The translations under genes and the position numbers were made by a program. A stretch of 64,000 nucleotides of DNA from Rubrivivax sp. (GTDB taxonomy: Bacteria > Pseudomonadota > Gammaproteobacteria > Burkholderiales > Burkholderiaceae), in contig JAEUOZ010000009.1 of the NCBI GenBank assembly GCA_016790225.1, forward strand, positions 51,137 through 115,136, read 5' to 3'. The notes under the pieces are model-generated. The model did no database searches. It was not told where the DNA came from and saw nothing but the letters and a program-made list of their open reading frames with translations. Below, piece by piece: positions 18,572 through 26,573 of the stretch (position 1 is the stretch's first letter; each line of letters starts with the position of its first letter).

Positions 18572-18591
18572 GGCTTGACGGGGGTCAAGCC
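18572..18591. repeat. 8-bp inverted repeat in the DUF1838 leader
   Basis: GGCTTGAC, a GGGG spacer, then GTCAAGCC. It lies between the island operator at 18611 and the DUF1838 start codon, so it would be transcribed in the leader. It could be an RNA hairpin or a second operator; its sequence is unrelated to the TTGTCCGGACAA sites. Confidence 0.4.
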
Positions 18592-18610
18592 CGGACGCGA
18601 GGCGCACAGA

Positions 18611-18668
18611 AAGTTGTCCGTACAACTTATGCGGCCGCATCGTATCAGCTATCCTCGTTGCGTCGCAA
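18611..18668 (-). promoter_or_regulatory. Operator (AAGTTGTCCGTACAACTT) and candidate promoter for DUF1838-leuC-leuD
   Basis: The operator at 18611-18628 has perfect 7-bp arms AAGTTGT/ACAACTT. On the minus strand a TTGCGA (18663-18668) and TACGAT (18639-18644) pair with an 18-base spacer lies just upstream, so the operator would fall at about +1 to +25, a repressing position. The site is also upstream of the plus-strand methyltransferase gene and might control both divergent units. Confidence 0.6.
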
Positions 18669-18768
18669 TCGGGGCGCATCGGGGCACTGGCGGACTGGCC
18701 GCAGCGCACCCGGCCGCGGCGCCTGAAGCCGCCGTGCGAGCAGCCCTTTTCGCCCAGGAGACAAGCCC

Positions 18769-19977
18769 ATGAACGCTCCCCAACCCAGCTGGCGCCAGGT
18801 TGGCCGCCACGCGGTATTTCCCCAGGCCACGCACGATGAGGTGGCGCGCTTCGATTTCCTCACGCGGCTGAACCAGCACCTTTCGCAGGCCGTGCTGCCG
18901 GGCGTGAAGCTGGCCTACGAGCAGCGCGTCAAGCCCGCCTTCGTGGCCGAGCAGGGCCGCCCGCCCGCCGATCGGCACGAAGTGCGCCGCGCGATGCTGG
19001 CCGATCTGCACTACCAGTTCTGGAGCGCGCTGCGCCGCAACAGCATGGAAATGCGCCAGCAGGCCGGCCGCAGCCTGGTCTTCCGCCAGCTGGCGGCGCT
19101 GCGCGAGGCCGCCGACACGCTGAATCAGGATGCGCCGACGTTGAAGCTGGATCCCGCCGTGCAGCAGCCGCGTTATGCCAGCGCGGTGGACATCCACTGC
19201 ATGCCTGGCAGCTACCACGCCGAGACCGTGCCGCGCGACATCGCCGCCGGTGCCAACTACGACTCCGGCCTCTTCGTCACCACGGCCGGCGCGCTGGGCC
19301 GCTATTCCGACGGCGGTGGCCAGGCCGTCGTCGAGTGGCTGCAGCAGCACCAGCCGGGCTTCGTGCCGCGGCGCATCCTGGACATCGGCTGCACCATCGG
19401 GCACAACGCCGTGCCGCTGGCGCAGGCCTTCCCGCAGGCCGAGGTGGTGGCCATCGACACCGCTGCGCCCGTGCTGCGCTACGGCCATGCGCGGGCACGC
19501 TCGCTGGGTGTGGACAACATCCAGTTCCAGCAGGCCAACGGCGAAGCCCTGCCCTTCGAGGACGGCGCCTTCGATCTGGTGACGACCGCGATGTTCTGGC
19601 ACGAGACCTCCAGCAGCGCGATGCCGCGCATCCTGCGCGAGGTGCACCGCGTGCTGGCGCCGGGCGGCCTGACCTTGCACCTGGAGCAGCCGCAGTACCA
19701 GGACATGGAGCCCTTCGAAGCCTTCATGCGCGACTGGGACACCTACAACAACAACGAGCCCTTCTGGACGCGCATGCACGAGATCGACCTGGCCCGGATG
19801 ATGCACGAGGTGGGCTTTCCGGAAGACGCCTATTTCGAGACCACGATGCGCGCCAAGACCGACCGCACCCTCTTCCCAGCGCCCACCGGCGCCGCGCCTG
19901 GCAGCCAGGAAGACTACGGCCGCTCGCCGATCTGGACGGCCTTCGGCGCAGCCAAGCCGCAGGAGGCCCGCGCATGA
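18769..19977 (+). CDS. Class I SAM-dependent methyltransferase
   Basis: The 402-residue protein has an N-terminal helical region of about 190 residues and a Rossmann methyltransferase domain from about 200. Motif I is ILDIGCTIGHNAVPLA, followed by the acidic strand end VVAIDTAAPVL, motif ANGEALPFEDGAFDLVTTAMFWHE and the post-motif LREVHRVLAPGGLTLHLEQP, the pattern of UbiE/Methyltransf_11 enzymes. The methyl acceptor is unknown. A Shine-Dalgarno-like AGGAGA precedes the ATG. It overlaps the next small gene by ATGA and lies opposite the DUF1838 operon across a shared 230-base intergenic region that contains an island operator. Confidence 0.85.
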   Translation: MNAPQPSWRQVGRHAVFPQATHDEVARFDFLTRLNQHLSQAVLPGVKLAYEQRVKPAFVAEQGRPPADRHEVRRAMLADLHYQFWSALRRNSMEMRQQAGRSLVFRQLAALREAADTLNQDAPTLKLDPAVQQPRYASAVDIHCMPGSYHAETVPRDIAAGANYDSGLFVTTAGALGRYSDGGGQAVVEWLQQHQPGFVPRRILDIGCTIGHNAVPLAQAFPQAEVVAIDTAAPVLRYGHARARSLGVDNIQFQQANGEALPFEDGAFDLVTTAMFWHETSSSAMPRILREVHRVLAPGGLTLHLEQPQYQDMEPFEAFMRDWDTYNNNEPFWTRMHEIDLARMMHEVGFPEDAYFETTMRAKTDRTLFPAPTGAAPGSQEDYGRSPIWTAFGAAKPQEARA

Positions 19978-20384
19978 CCACCTCCGCCAAGGGCATGGCC
20001 GCCACACGCCTGCCGGAACCCCACGAACTGGATCCGATCCAGATGGCCAACCGCCGCGCCAAGGGCAAGCGGCCGGCGTTCTTCAACGACCCGGCGGTCG
20101 AGCGCGTGCTCTCCATCACCCTGGCCGTGGCCGGCGAGCTCTCGGTGGCGCGCGAGCGCATCGACACGCTGGAACGCCTGCTGGTGGCCAAGGGCGTGCT
20201 GTCGCCCGATGACATCGAACGTTATGTTCCCGATGCGGCCGTGCAGGCCGCGCGCCACGAAGGCGGCCGCGCCTATGTGGCGCGCATCCTGCGCATCATC
20301 GATCAGGATGTGCAGGCGCTGGCCGGCGAAGCCGAGCCCCCGCTGGAAGACATCGCCGCCGATCTGGGGCGGCGCGAGGGCTGA
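19974..20384 (+). CDS. Small predicted helical protein, function unknown
   Basis: The ORF of 136 residues has an ATG overlapping the methyltransferase stop (ATGA), a strong sign of translational coupling. Residues about 45-70 (LAVAGELSVARERIDTLERLL) look like an amphipathic coiled-coil helix; the rest is charged and soluble, with no signal peptide or cysteine pair. I do not recognise the family. A partner or subunit of the methyltransferase is the simplest guess from the overlap. Confidence 0.6.
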   Translation: MTTSAKGMAATRLPEPHELDPIQMANRRAKGKRPAFFNDPAVERVLSITLAVAGELSVARERIDTLERLLVAKGVLSPDDIERYVPDAAVQAARHEGGRAYVARILRIIDQDVQALAGEAEPPLEDIAADLGRREG

Positions 20385-20390
20385 GGCCTG

Positions 20391-20444
20391 CCGTCCTTCG
20401 ACACGGGCCTTCGCCAGGCTCGGCCCCGGCTCAGGATGAACGGG
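20391..20444. repeat. REP-like intergenic element
   Basis: The segment CCGTCCTTCGACACGGGC, through CCAGGCTCGGCC, to CTCAGGATGAACGG has the outer and inner text of the dispersed extragenic palindromes (CCTTCGAC...GCTCAGGA..GAACGG) seen across GC-rich proteobacterial genomes. It fills the gap between two convergent genes, where such elements often act as two-way terminators. Confidence 0.45.
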
Positions 20445-20462
20445 CCGCAAACCTCTGGGGCA

Positions 20463-21635
20463 TCAAGACCGGTCCGGGCCGGGCCTGTCGACACCCAGGG
20501 CAGCGCTGTCTGCGCCCAGGGCAGAGCACACGCGGCCGGGCAGGCGCTGGCCGTCCAGCTTGATCGGGCTGGCGAGCATGCGGAAATCCGGGGCCGCCGG
20601 GTGGGGCAGGTTCTGCAGCAGGCCCTGCTGCTGCACATGGGGGTTATGCAAGGCCGCGGGCAGATCCAGCACCGGGGCGATGGGGATGCGGCCGGCCAGC
20701 GCCTGCATCCAGTCCGCGGTGCGGCGCCGCATGAACGCGGCGTCCAGCAGGGCCACCAGTTCGGCCTTGTGCGTGCGGCGATCGGCCACCTGGGCAAAGC
20801 GCGGGGCGCGCAGGGCATCGTCGTCGATCTCGGCGACGAGCAGATCCCAGAACTTGGGCGTCATGCACATCACCATCACGTTGCCGTCGGCCGTGGGAAA
20901 GAGCTGGCAGGGCACGGTGGCCGGGTGCGCCGACCGCGCCAGGCGCTGCGTGACGGTGCCGCCGTTGAGGAACCAGGTCGCGGGATAGGTCAGCTGGAAC
21001 AGCGCGACGTCGAACAGGCTCACGTCCACATCGCGGCCCTGGCCGGTCTTGAGCGCGCCCACCAGCGCGGCCAGCAGCCCGGTGGCCAGGGTCACGCCGC
21101 TCATGTAGTCGACGATGGACAGCCCCATGCGCGAGGGCGGCCCCTCGGGCTCGCCCGTCAGGTGCATGAAGCCGCACTCGGCCTGCATCAGGTAGTCGTA
21201 GCCCGGCCAGGCGGCGCGTTCGTTGTCGCGCCCGTAGGCCGACAGATGCCCGCAGACGATGCGCGGGTTGATCGGCGCCAGCGCGGCGCAGGTCAGGCCC
21301 AGCCTGGCCGGCTGATCGCCGCGCAGGTTGTTCAGCACGATGTCCGCGCCCGCCGCCAGGCGGTGGAAGTGCGCACGGTCTTCGGGCGCCTTCAGGTCGA
21401 GCACGAGGCTCTTCTTGTTGCGGTTGAAGGTCTGGAAGAACTGGCTGTCCTGCGGGCCCAGGAAGTGCGGGCCGGTGGCGCGCGAGACGTCGCCACCCTC
21501 GGGCGATTCGATCTTGATGACCTCGGCCCCCAGATCGGCCAGGTGCAGGCTGCCGAAGGGGCCGGCGCCGTACTGCTCCACGGCGAGCACGCGCACACCG
21601 TCCAGTGGCAGTGGCTTTGGTGAAGCGCTGTCCAT
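20463..21635 (-). CDS. CaiB/BaiF family CoA-transferase (type III)
   Basis: The start is ATG 21635 (MDSASPKPLPLDGVRVLAVEQ), giving 390 residues. The N-terminal VRVLAVEQYGAGPFGSLHLADLGAEVIKIE and the NRNKKSLVLDLK segment are hallmarks of type III CoA-transferases, and IVDYMSG contains the Asp expected to form the acyl-anhydride intermediate. The C-terminal RRTADWMQAL...IPIAPVLDL fits the family's closing domain. It would move CoA from a donor thioester to a carboxylic acid. It is the last gene of the seven-gene minus-strand unit that starts at 26376, where it probably activates the acid that MaoC and the CitE-like lyase process. Confidence 0.9.
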   Translation of the reverse strand: MDSASPKPLPLDGVRVLAVEQYGAGPFGSLHLADLGAEVIKIESPEGGDVSRATGPHFLGPQDSQFFQTFNRNKKSLVLDLKAPEDRAHFHRLAAGADIVLNNLRGDQPARLGLTCAALAPINPRIVCGHLSAYGRDNERAAWPGYDYLMQAECGFMHLTGEPEGPPSRMGLSIVDYMSGVTLATGLLAALVGALKTGQGRDVDVSLFDVALFQLTYPATWFLNGGTVTQRLARSAHPATVPCQLFPTADGNVMVMCMTPKFWDLLVAEIDDDALRAPRFAQVADRRTHKAELVALLDAAFMRRRTADWMQALAGRIPIAPVLDLPAALHNPHVQQQGLLQNLPHPAAPDFRMLASPIKLDGQRLPGRVCSALGADSAALGVDRPGPDRS

Positions 21636-21646
21636 CGGGTCTGCGC

Positions 21647-22807
21647 TCAGACGGGGTGGCGGGCGATCCACTGCTTGGCGATGATGGTCTGCAGGATCTC
21701 GTTGGTGCCCTCGCCGATGCACATGAGCATGGAATCGCGGTAGAAGCGCTCGATCTCGTACTCCAGGCTGTAGCTGTAGCCGCCGTGGATGCGCATGGCT
21801 TCGTTGGCGCAGAAGACGCCCGTCTCGCTGCCGTGGAACTTGGCCATCGCGGCTTCCAGATCGCAGCGCTCGCCGGCGTCGTAGCGGGCCGCCGCCTGAT
21901 CGATCAGCAGGCGGCTGGCCTCCACGCGCGTGGCCATCTCGGCCAGCTTCAGCTGGATCGCCTGGTGCTCCCAGATGGCCTTGCCAAAAGCCTGGCGCTC
22001 CTGCGCGTAGCGCGTCGCCATCTGCAGCGCGCCCAGGCCGATGCCACAGCCGCGCGCGGCAACATTGATGCGCCCCAGCTCCAGCCCGCCGGCGATCTGC
22101 GCAAATCCCTTGCCCTCTTCTCCGCCCACCAGGCGCGAGGCCGGCACGCGGTACTGATCGAAGACCAGCTCGCAGGTGTCGATGGCCTTGTAGCCGAGCT
22201 TCTTCATCTTCTTGGCCACGATGAAGCCCTCGCCCTTCTCGGCGATGAACAGGCTCATGCCCTTGTGGCGCGGCTGGGCGCGCGGATCGGTCTTCACCAG
22301 CAGCAGGATGCCGTGGCCCTGGCCGCTGTTGGTGATCCAGGTCTTGGCGCCGTTGATGCGGTAGTCCTCGCCCTCGCGTGTGGCCACGGTGCGGATGGCC
22401 TGCAGATCGCTGCCGGCGTTGGGCTCGGTCAGGCCGATGCCGCCGCGGAACTCGCCGCTGGCCATGCGCGGCAGCCACTCGGCCTTCTGTTCGGGCGTGC
22501 CGAAGCGCTCGATCGCGCCGGCCATGATCAGGTGCGAATTGAAGATGCCCGAAGGCGCCATCCAGGCCGAGGCCACCTCGATCACGATCTTGGCGTAAGT
22601 GCGCGCCGAGAGCCCCAGCCCACCCCACTCGGGGCCGATCGTGGCGCCGAACAGGCCCAGCTCCTTCATCTGCTCGACCAGCGCGTGCGGGTATTCGTCG
22701 GCCTGGTCGAAGTGGCGGGCCATCGGCCTCACCTCCTTGTCCACCCAGGTGCGGATGCTGTCGAGGATCGCGCCCTCGTCCTCGGCGGTCCAGCCGTTGC
22801 TGCTCAT
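21647..22807 (-). CDS. Acyl-CoA dehydrogenase
   Basis: The ATG at 22807 (MSSNGWTAED) is preceded by a good AAGGAGCG ribosome-binding site; the longer frame upstream is rejected. The 386-residue protein has the FAD/substrate signature GGIGLTEPNAGSDLQ, the KTWITNSGQ strand, GGYSYSLEYEIERFYRD and IGEGTNEILQTIIA, where the Glu of GEGT is the expected catalytic base. It oxidises an acyl-CoA to the 2,3-enoyl-CoA and passes electrons to ETF. It is 11 bases upstream of the CaiB gene and 11 bases downstream of the MaoC gene, so an alpha,beta-unsaturated CoA intermediate for MaoC is likely. Confidence 0.93.
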   Translation of the reverse strand: MSSNGWTAEDEGAILDSIRTWVDKEVRPMARHFDQADEYPHALVEQMKELGLFGATIGPEWGGLGLSARTYAKIVIEVASAWMAPSGIFNSHLIMAGAIERFGTPEQKAEWLPRMASGEFRGGIGLTEPNAGSDLQAIRTVATREGEDYRINGAKTWITNSGQGHGILLLVKTDPRAQPRHKGMSLFIAEKGEGFIVAKKMKKLGYKAIDTCELVFDQYRVPASRLVGGEEGKGFAQIAGGLELGRINVAARGCGIGLGALQMATRYAQERQAFGKAIWEHQAIQLKLAEMATRVEASRLLIDQAAARYDAGERCDLEAAMAKFHGSETGVFCANEAMRIHGGYSYSLEYEIERFYRDSMLMCIGEGTNEILQTIIAKQWIARHPV

Positions 22808-22818
22808 GCGGCGCTCCT

Positions 22819-23337
22819 TCAATAGCCCACGCGGTCTTCGACGCTGTGGCCGCGCTTGGCGATCAGCATCGTGCGCCTGAAATGGCACACCACGGTGCCG
22901 TGCTGGTTGAAGCCGGTGGTCTTGACGGTGACCAGCCCCGCACCGGGGCGGGACTTCGACTCGCGCTTGTCCAGCACCTCGCTCTCGGAGCTGAGCGTGT
23001 CACCGGCAAACAGCGGATGGGTGAGCTTGATCTCGTCCCAGCCGAGGTTGGCGATGGCCTTCTGCGAGACATCGGTGACGCTCTGGCCCACCATCACCGC
23101 CACCGTCAGCGGGCTGCAGATGATGCAGCGGCCAAACTCCGAGGCCTTGGCGTACTCGGCATCGAAGTGCATGGGGTGCGTATTCATGGTCAGCAGCGTG
23201 AACCAGGTGTTGTCGGTCTCGGTCAGCGTGCGCGCCGGACGGTGCTCGTAAATGTCGCCGACGTTGAAGTCTTCGTAGTGGCGGCCGAAGCTCTCGCGAA
23301 AGCGCCGCTCGCCGACCGTCTTGACGTTCTGGACCAT
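22819..23337 (-). CDS. MaoC-family enoyl-CoA hydratase/dehydratase
   Basis: The start at ATG 23337 (MVQNVKTVGERR) is preceded by CAGGAGACAG; the product is 172 residues, normal for a single hot-dog MaoC domain. The text YEDFNVGDIYEHRPARTLTETDNTWFT and MNTHPMHFDAEYA follows the family. In many MaoC hydratases the catalytic pair reads D-x-N-P-x-H; here it is N-T-H-P-M-H, so Asn stands where Asp is usual, as I read it. The place between a CitE-like lyase and an acyl-CoA dehydrogenase recalls mesaconyl-, itaconyl- or methylmalyl-CoA pathways. Confidence 0.88.
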   Translation of the reverse strand: MVQNVKTVGERRFRESFGRHYEDFNVGDIYEHRPARTLTETDNTWFTLLTMNTHPMHFDAEYAKASEFGRCIICSPLTVAVMVGQSVTDVSQKAIANLGWDEIKLTHPLFAGDTLSSESEVLDKRESKSRPGAGLVTVKTTGFNQHGTVVCHFRRTMLIAKRGHSVEDRVGY

Positions 23338-23434
23338 GCTGTCTCCTGGTTTGTCGGGGCTGCGGAACGCGGCATCTGTGCGGCGTCTGTGCAGCATCTG
23401 TGCGGTCTTGGGGCGGTGGGCGGATGTCCGCCCG

Positions 23435-24280
23435 CTACAGCGCCGCGCGGCGCAGCAGCTGCTGCGCGGCCAGCACCAGCGGGCGATCGATCATGCGGCC
23501 GTCCACCAGCAGGGCGCCGGCCTGGGGCTGGGCCTGGTCCCGGGCCTGCGCCATTTCGACGATGCGGCGCGCCTGCGCCAGCGCCGCGGGCGCAGGCGCA
23601 AAGCCCGCATGCACCGGCTGCACCTGCGAAGGGTGGATCAGCGCCTTGCCCGTGAAGCCCAGCGCCGCCACCCGTGCCGCCTCGGCCTGCGCGCCCGCGG
23701 CATCGGCCACATCGAGCCAGGGCACATCCAGGCAGCCGATGCCCGCCTGCGCGGCAGCAGCGGCCAGCTGACTGCGCGCCCACAGCAGGGGCTCCCACTG
23801 CAGGCTGCAACGTGCATCCGCGCTGTAGTCGGCCGCGCCGAAGAGCAGGGCCTGCACCGCGGGGTGGCAGCCGGCGATGGCGGCGCAGGCCTGCAGGCCG
23901 GCCACGCTCTCGATCAGCGCGATCAGGGGCACGCCGGGCAGCTGCTCGGCCAGCAGCTGCAGCTGTGCCGGGCTTTCGCTCTTGGCCAGCATCACGAACG
24001 CGGGCTGCGCGTCCGACTCCTGCAGGGCCAGCAGATCGCGCAGGCCGTCGCGGCTGCCCAGGCGGTTGATGCGCAGGCCGCTGGCCGCACGCGTGCCGGG
24101 CGCTGCCTCGCGCAGGTGCGCCATCAACGCCACGCGGGCGGCGCCACGCTCTTCGGGCGGCACGGCGTCTTCCAGGTCGATGCAGGCCGCATCGGCGCCG
24201 CTGCCCAGCGCCTTGGCATAACGCTGCGGACGATGGGCCGGCACAAACAGCAGCGAGCGGATGTCCTGCAGGGCTTTCAC
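23435..24280 (-). CDS. CitE-like CoA-ester lyase (HpcH/HpaI family)
   Basis: A GTG start at 24280 (first residues V-K-A-L-Q-D-I-R-S) gives 281 residues. The N-terminal RSLLFVPAHRPQRYAKAL, ADAACIDLEDAVPPEE (metal-binding Glu-Asp), LIALIESVAGL and FGAADYSAD match CitE, malyl-CoA and citramalyl-CoA lyases, Mg-dependent TIM-barrel enzymes that split a beta-hydroxyacyl-CoA to acetyl- or propionyl-CoA and an oxo acid. It overlaps the upstream deacetylase-like gene by four bases. With CaiB and MaoC it forms the trio seen in itaconate- and methylmalate-type degradation; which thioester is cleaved is not known. Confidence 0.9.
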   Translation of the reverse strand: MKALQDIRSLLFVPAHRPQRYAKALGSGADAACIDLEDAVPPEERGAARVALMAHLREAAPGTRAASGLRINRLGSRDGLRDLLALQESDAQPAFVMLAKSESPAQLQLLAEQLPGVPLIALIESVAGLQACAAIAGCHPAVQALLFGAADYSADARCSLQWEPLLWARSQLAAAAAQAGIGCLDVPWLDVADAAGAQAEAARVAALGFTGKALIHPSQVQPVHAGFAPAPAALAQARRIVEMAQARDQAQPQAGALLVDGRMIDRPLVLAAQQLLRRAAL

Positions 24281-25167
24281 GCCACCACCGCGGGCACGCT
24301 GGCCGCAAAATGCTCGGCGATGGCACGTCGCGTGGTGACCCACACACCGGGCCGGCCAGCCACATGTTCCAGGAAACGCTGCAGCGCGCCGATGCGGCCC
24401 GGCCGGCCGATGATGCGCAGGTGCAGGCCCAGCGACATCATGCGCGGCGGGCGGGTGCCCTGCTGCGCCTCGGCCAGCAGCGTGTCGAAGCTGTCGCAGG
24501 CGTACTTCAGCCACAGATCGGGTGTGTACGAGGGCGCGACCCACATCTTCATGTCGTTGGAATCCAGCGCGTAGGGCACGATGACCATCGGCCGATCCGA
24601 TCCGGGCACGGCCGCCCAGAAGGGCGTGTCGGCGCTGTAGTCGTCCATGTGGTAGCTGAAGCCCTCTTCCTGCAGCAGGCGGCGCGTGGCGTCGGTGTGC
24701 AGATAGCGCGACAGCCAGCCCACGGGCCGGGTGCCGGTGCTGCGCTCGATGCTCTGCGCGGCACGGCGGATGAAATCGCGCTCTTCGTCCTCCTTCAGAC
24801 GGAACTGGTGCACCCAGCGCCAGCCGTGCGAGCAGGTCTCGTCGCCGCGTGCGCGGATGGTGGCGGCCAGCTCCGGCGCGCGCTCCAGCGACAGTGCAGC
24901 CGCCGTCCAGGTGGCGGGCAGGCCGAAGCGGTCCAGCAGCGCGACGATGCGCGGCGCCCCCTCGACCAGGCCGTAGCGGTAGTTGGACTCGTTGCCGTGC
25001 ATGTGCACCGGCTTCTTCAGCACCACCCCGAGTTCGTCCACCGGCTCCGGAAAGGGGTCTCCGCCGGCCACGCTGTACTGCGAGCCTTCCTCGACATTGA
25101 CGACCAGGGACAAGGCCAGCCGGGCGCCCTGCGGCCAGGACCAGGCCGATGGCTCGGCGAGGCTCAA
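24277..25167 (-). CDS. Polysaccharide deacetylase-fold amidohydrolase, PuuE/cyclic-imide hydrolase-like
   Basis: A TTG at 25167 overlaps the SDR stop (TTGA) and has GAGGAG seven bases upstream, giving 296 residues. It has a NodB-type barrel: LSLVVNVEEGSQYSV at the first strand, the DETCSHGWRWVHQ motif with candidate metal ligands, and LHLRIIGRPGR. The opening NVEEG and the layout resemble allantoinase PuuE and the cyclic imide hydrolases of the same superfamily, rather than sugar deacetylases. Such enzymes open cyclic ureides or imides. Its position between an SDR and a CitE-like lyase suggests it opens a ring in the pathway substrate; this is inference. Confidence 0.75.
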   Translation of the reverse strand: MSLAEPSAWSWPQGARLALSLVVNVEEGSQYSVAGGDPFPEPVDELGVVLKKPVHMHGNESNYRYGLVEGAPRIVALLDRFGLPATWTAAALSLERAPELAATIRARGDETCSHGWRWVHQFRLKEDEERDFIRRAAQSIERSTGTRPVGWLSRYLHTDATRRLLQEEGFSYHMDDYSADTPFWAAVPGSDRPMVIVPYALDSNDMKMWVAPSYTPDLWLKYACDSFDTLLAEAQQGTRPPRMMSLGLHLRIIGRPGRIGALQRFLEHVAGRPGVWVTTRRAIAEHFAASVPAVVA

Positions 25168-26006
25168 TGCATCTCCTCGCCGCCGGAGACGTTCATGGAT
25201 TCGCCGGTGATGTACTGCGCCTGGTCGGAGCAGAGAAAGGCGCAGGCGTTGGCCGTGTCGCTGCTGAGCCCGGGCCGGCCCAGCGGGATGCGCCCGCGCA
25301 TGTCGGCCAGGTACTGCTCGACGCTCTTGCCCAGCAGGCGCGCGAAATACTCGTTCTGCCAGGCACCCAGGCCGGTGGTGACATGGTTCGGGCAGATGGC
25401 ATTCACCGTCACGCGGTGCGCTGCCAGTTCGATGGCGCTGACACGTGTCAGACCCACCAGCCCATGCTTGCTGGCGCAGTAGGCCGAGGCATGCGGAAAG
25501 CCTGACTTGGCGGCCTGGCTGGCGATATTGACGATGCGCCCGCCGCGCCCTTGCGCGATGAAGCGGCGCGCCACCGCCTGCGTGGCCGCAAAGACACCGC
25601 GCAGGTTGACGCCCAGCACGGTGTCCCATTCCTCCAGGCTCATCTCGACGATGGGCTTCATCAGGTAGCCGATGCCGGCGTTGTTGACGAGGATGTCCAC
25701 GCCGCCCCAGCGGGCCTCGGTCTGCGCGACCAGTGACTCCACGCTGGCGCCGTCGAGCATGTTGCAGGCCATCGCCACGGCGGTGCCGCCAGCGGCCGTG
25801 ATCTCGTCCACCACGGCCTGCATCTCTTCGCTGGCGCCGATGGCGGAGGCCGGCAGCCTGGGGCCGGCGGGCGCGCCGAGATCGGCTACCACGACACGCG
25901 CGCCTTCGGCCGCCAGGCGCTGGGCCATCGCGCAGCCCAGGCCACCGCGGCGGCCGGCCCCGGTAACGATGGCCACGCGGCCTTGGAGTTCTGGGTAGGT
26001 GCTCAT
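25164..26006 (-). CDS. Short-chain dehydrogenase/reductase (SDR)
   Basis: This classical SDR has 280 residues. The cofactor loop is TGAGRRGGLG near the N-terminus, followed by NNAG, the catalytic Ser in NIASQAAKSG and the YCASK motif with catalytic Tyr and Lys. The C-terminal ITGESMNVSGGEEMH is typical. It oxidises a secondary alcohol or reduces a ketone with NAD(P). VVVADLG at the second strand end, with Asp, suggests NAD(H). It is the second gene of the unit that starts at 26376 and overlaps the deacetylase-like gene by four bases. Confidence 0.92.
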   Translation of the reverse strand: MSTYPELQGRVAIVTGAGRRGGLGCAMAQRLAAEGARVVVADLGAPAGPRLPASAIGASEEMQAVVDEITAAGGTAVAMACNMLDGASVESLVAQTEARWGGVDILVNNAGIGYLMKPIVEMSLEEWDTVLGVNLRGVFAATQAVARRFIAQGRGGRIVNIASQAAKSGFPHASAYCASKHGLVGLTRVSAIELAAHRVTVNAICPNHVTTGLGAWQNEYFARLLGKSVEQYLADMRGRIPLGRPGLSSDTANACAFLCSDQAQYITGESMNVSGGEEMH

Positions 26007-26070
26007 GGGGAGGAAGCGAGGGTGCTGTCGCAGCCCCGGTGCGCGCCCGGCAGCGCAGGCGCGAGCCGGT

Positions 26071-26376
26071 TCACAGCGATTCGGTGATCAGGAACAGCGG
26101 GTTGTCGGCAAAGGCCTGGAACTGCGCGGCCACGGACTGCATGGACGGCGTGCCCACGTCCTTGCCGAGCTGCTCCATGCTGTTGATGCGCAGGATCTCG
26201 ACATACTGATACGGCGAAGGCCCGCCGGTCAGCAGGCCCGAAGCCTTGAGCACCTCGAAGCGGTCCACCGAGGGCAGGCTGCCGGCGGTGGGCAGATCGA
26301 CCTCGCGCGCCCAGCGCTCGTAGGCCGCTTGCTGTGCCGCATCCTTCAGGTTGAACAACACGATCAGGGTCGTCAT
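26071..26376 (-). CDS. HapK/RedY-like small protein (dimeric alpha+beta barrel)
   Basis: The 101-residue protein reads LIVLFNLKDAAQQAAYERWAREVDLPTAG, SVDRFEVLKASG and FADNPLFLITESL. The YERWA...DLPT...SVDRFEVL pattern is that of REDY-like HapK proteins, named from red-pigment (prodigiosin) clusters and also seen in catabolic operons, and it fits an ABM/EthD-like fold. It is the first gene after the strong promoter at 26433-26460. Activity is unknown; a small cofactor-less oxygenase, isomerase or ligand-binding protein is possible. Confidence 0.65.
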   Translation of the reverse strand: MTTLIVLFNLKDAAQQAAYERWAREVDLPTAGSLPSVDRFEVLKASGLLTGGPSPYQYVEILRINSMEQLGKDVGTPSMQSVAAQFQAFADNPLFLITESL

Positions 26377-26417
26377 GCCGCGTCTCCGGTGGTGCTGGGA
26401 GCGGACCCCGCCCCGCC

Positions 26418-26460
26418 AAGTTGTCCGGACAAATCATAGCAGCGGACCCCCGGCTGTCAA
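26418..26460 (-). promoter_or_regulatory. Near-consensus sigma70 promoter with overlapping operator, HapK-to-CaiB operon
   Basis: On the minus strand TTGACA (26455-26460), a 16-base spacer and TATGAT (26433-26438) form an almost ideal promoter. The exact palindrome TTGTCCGGACAA (26421-26432) begins right after the -10 box, so it covers the transcription start. A protein bound there would block initiation, indicating that this operon is repressed until an effector appears. The HapK-like start codon is 42 bases downstream. Confidence 0.8.
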
Positions 26461-26573
26461 CGCCGGCAAGCCCATGGCAGGTGCAGGCGCCGGTGCGCGG
26501 CATGCAAGCCCTGCACACGGTACGCGGGCCTGTGGCACAGTGAGGCGAGCGGGGTCTTTCAGAGGACGTCGAC

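Noticed and set aside
18769..20384. Assigning the methyltransferase and its small partner to the operator at 18611 with certainty
   Set aside because: The operator is about 140 bases upstream and no good plus-strand promoter overlaps it, so membership in the regulon is only possible.
23435..24280. Citrate lyase beta subunit (citE) proper
   Set aside because: No citD, citF or citC-type genes adjoin; neighbours (CaiB, MaoC, acyl-CoA dehydrogenase) instead point to a stand-alone CoA-ester lyase.
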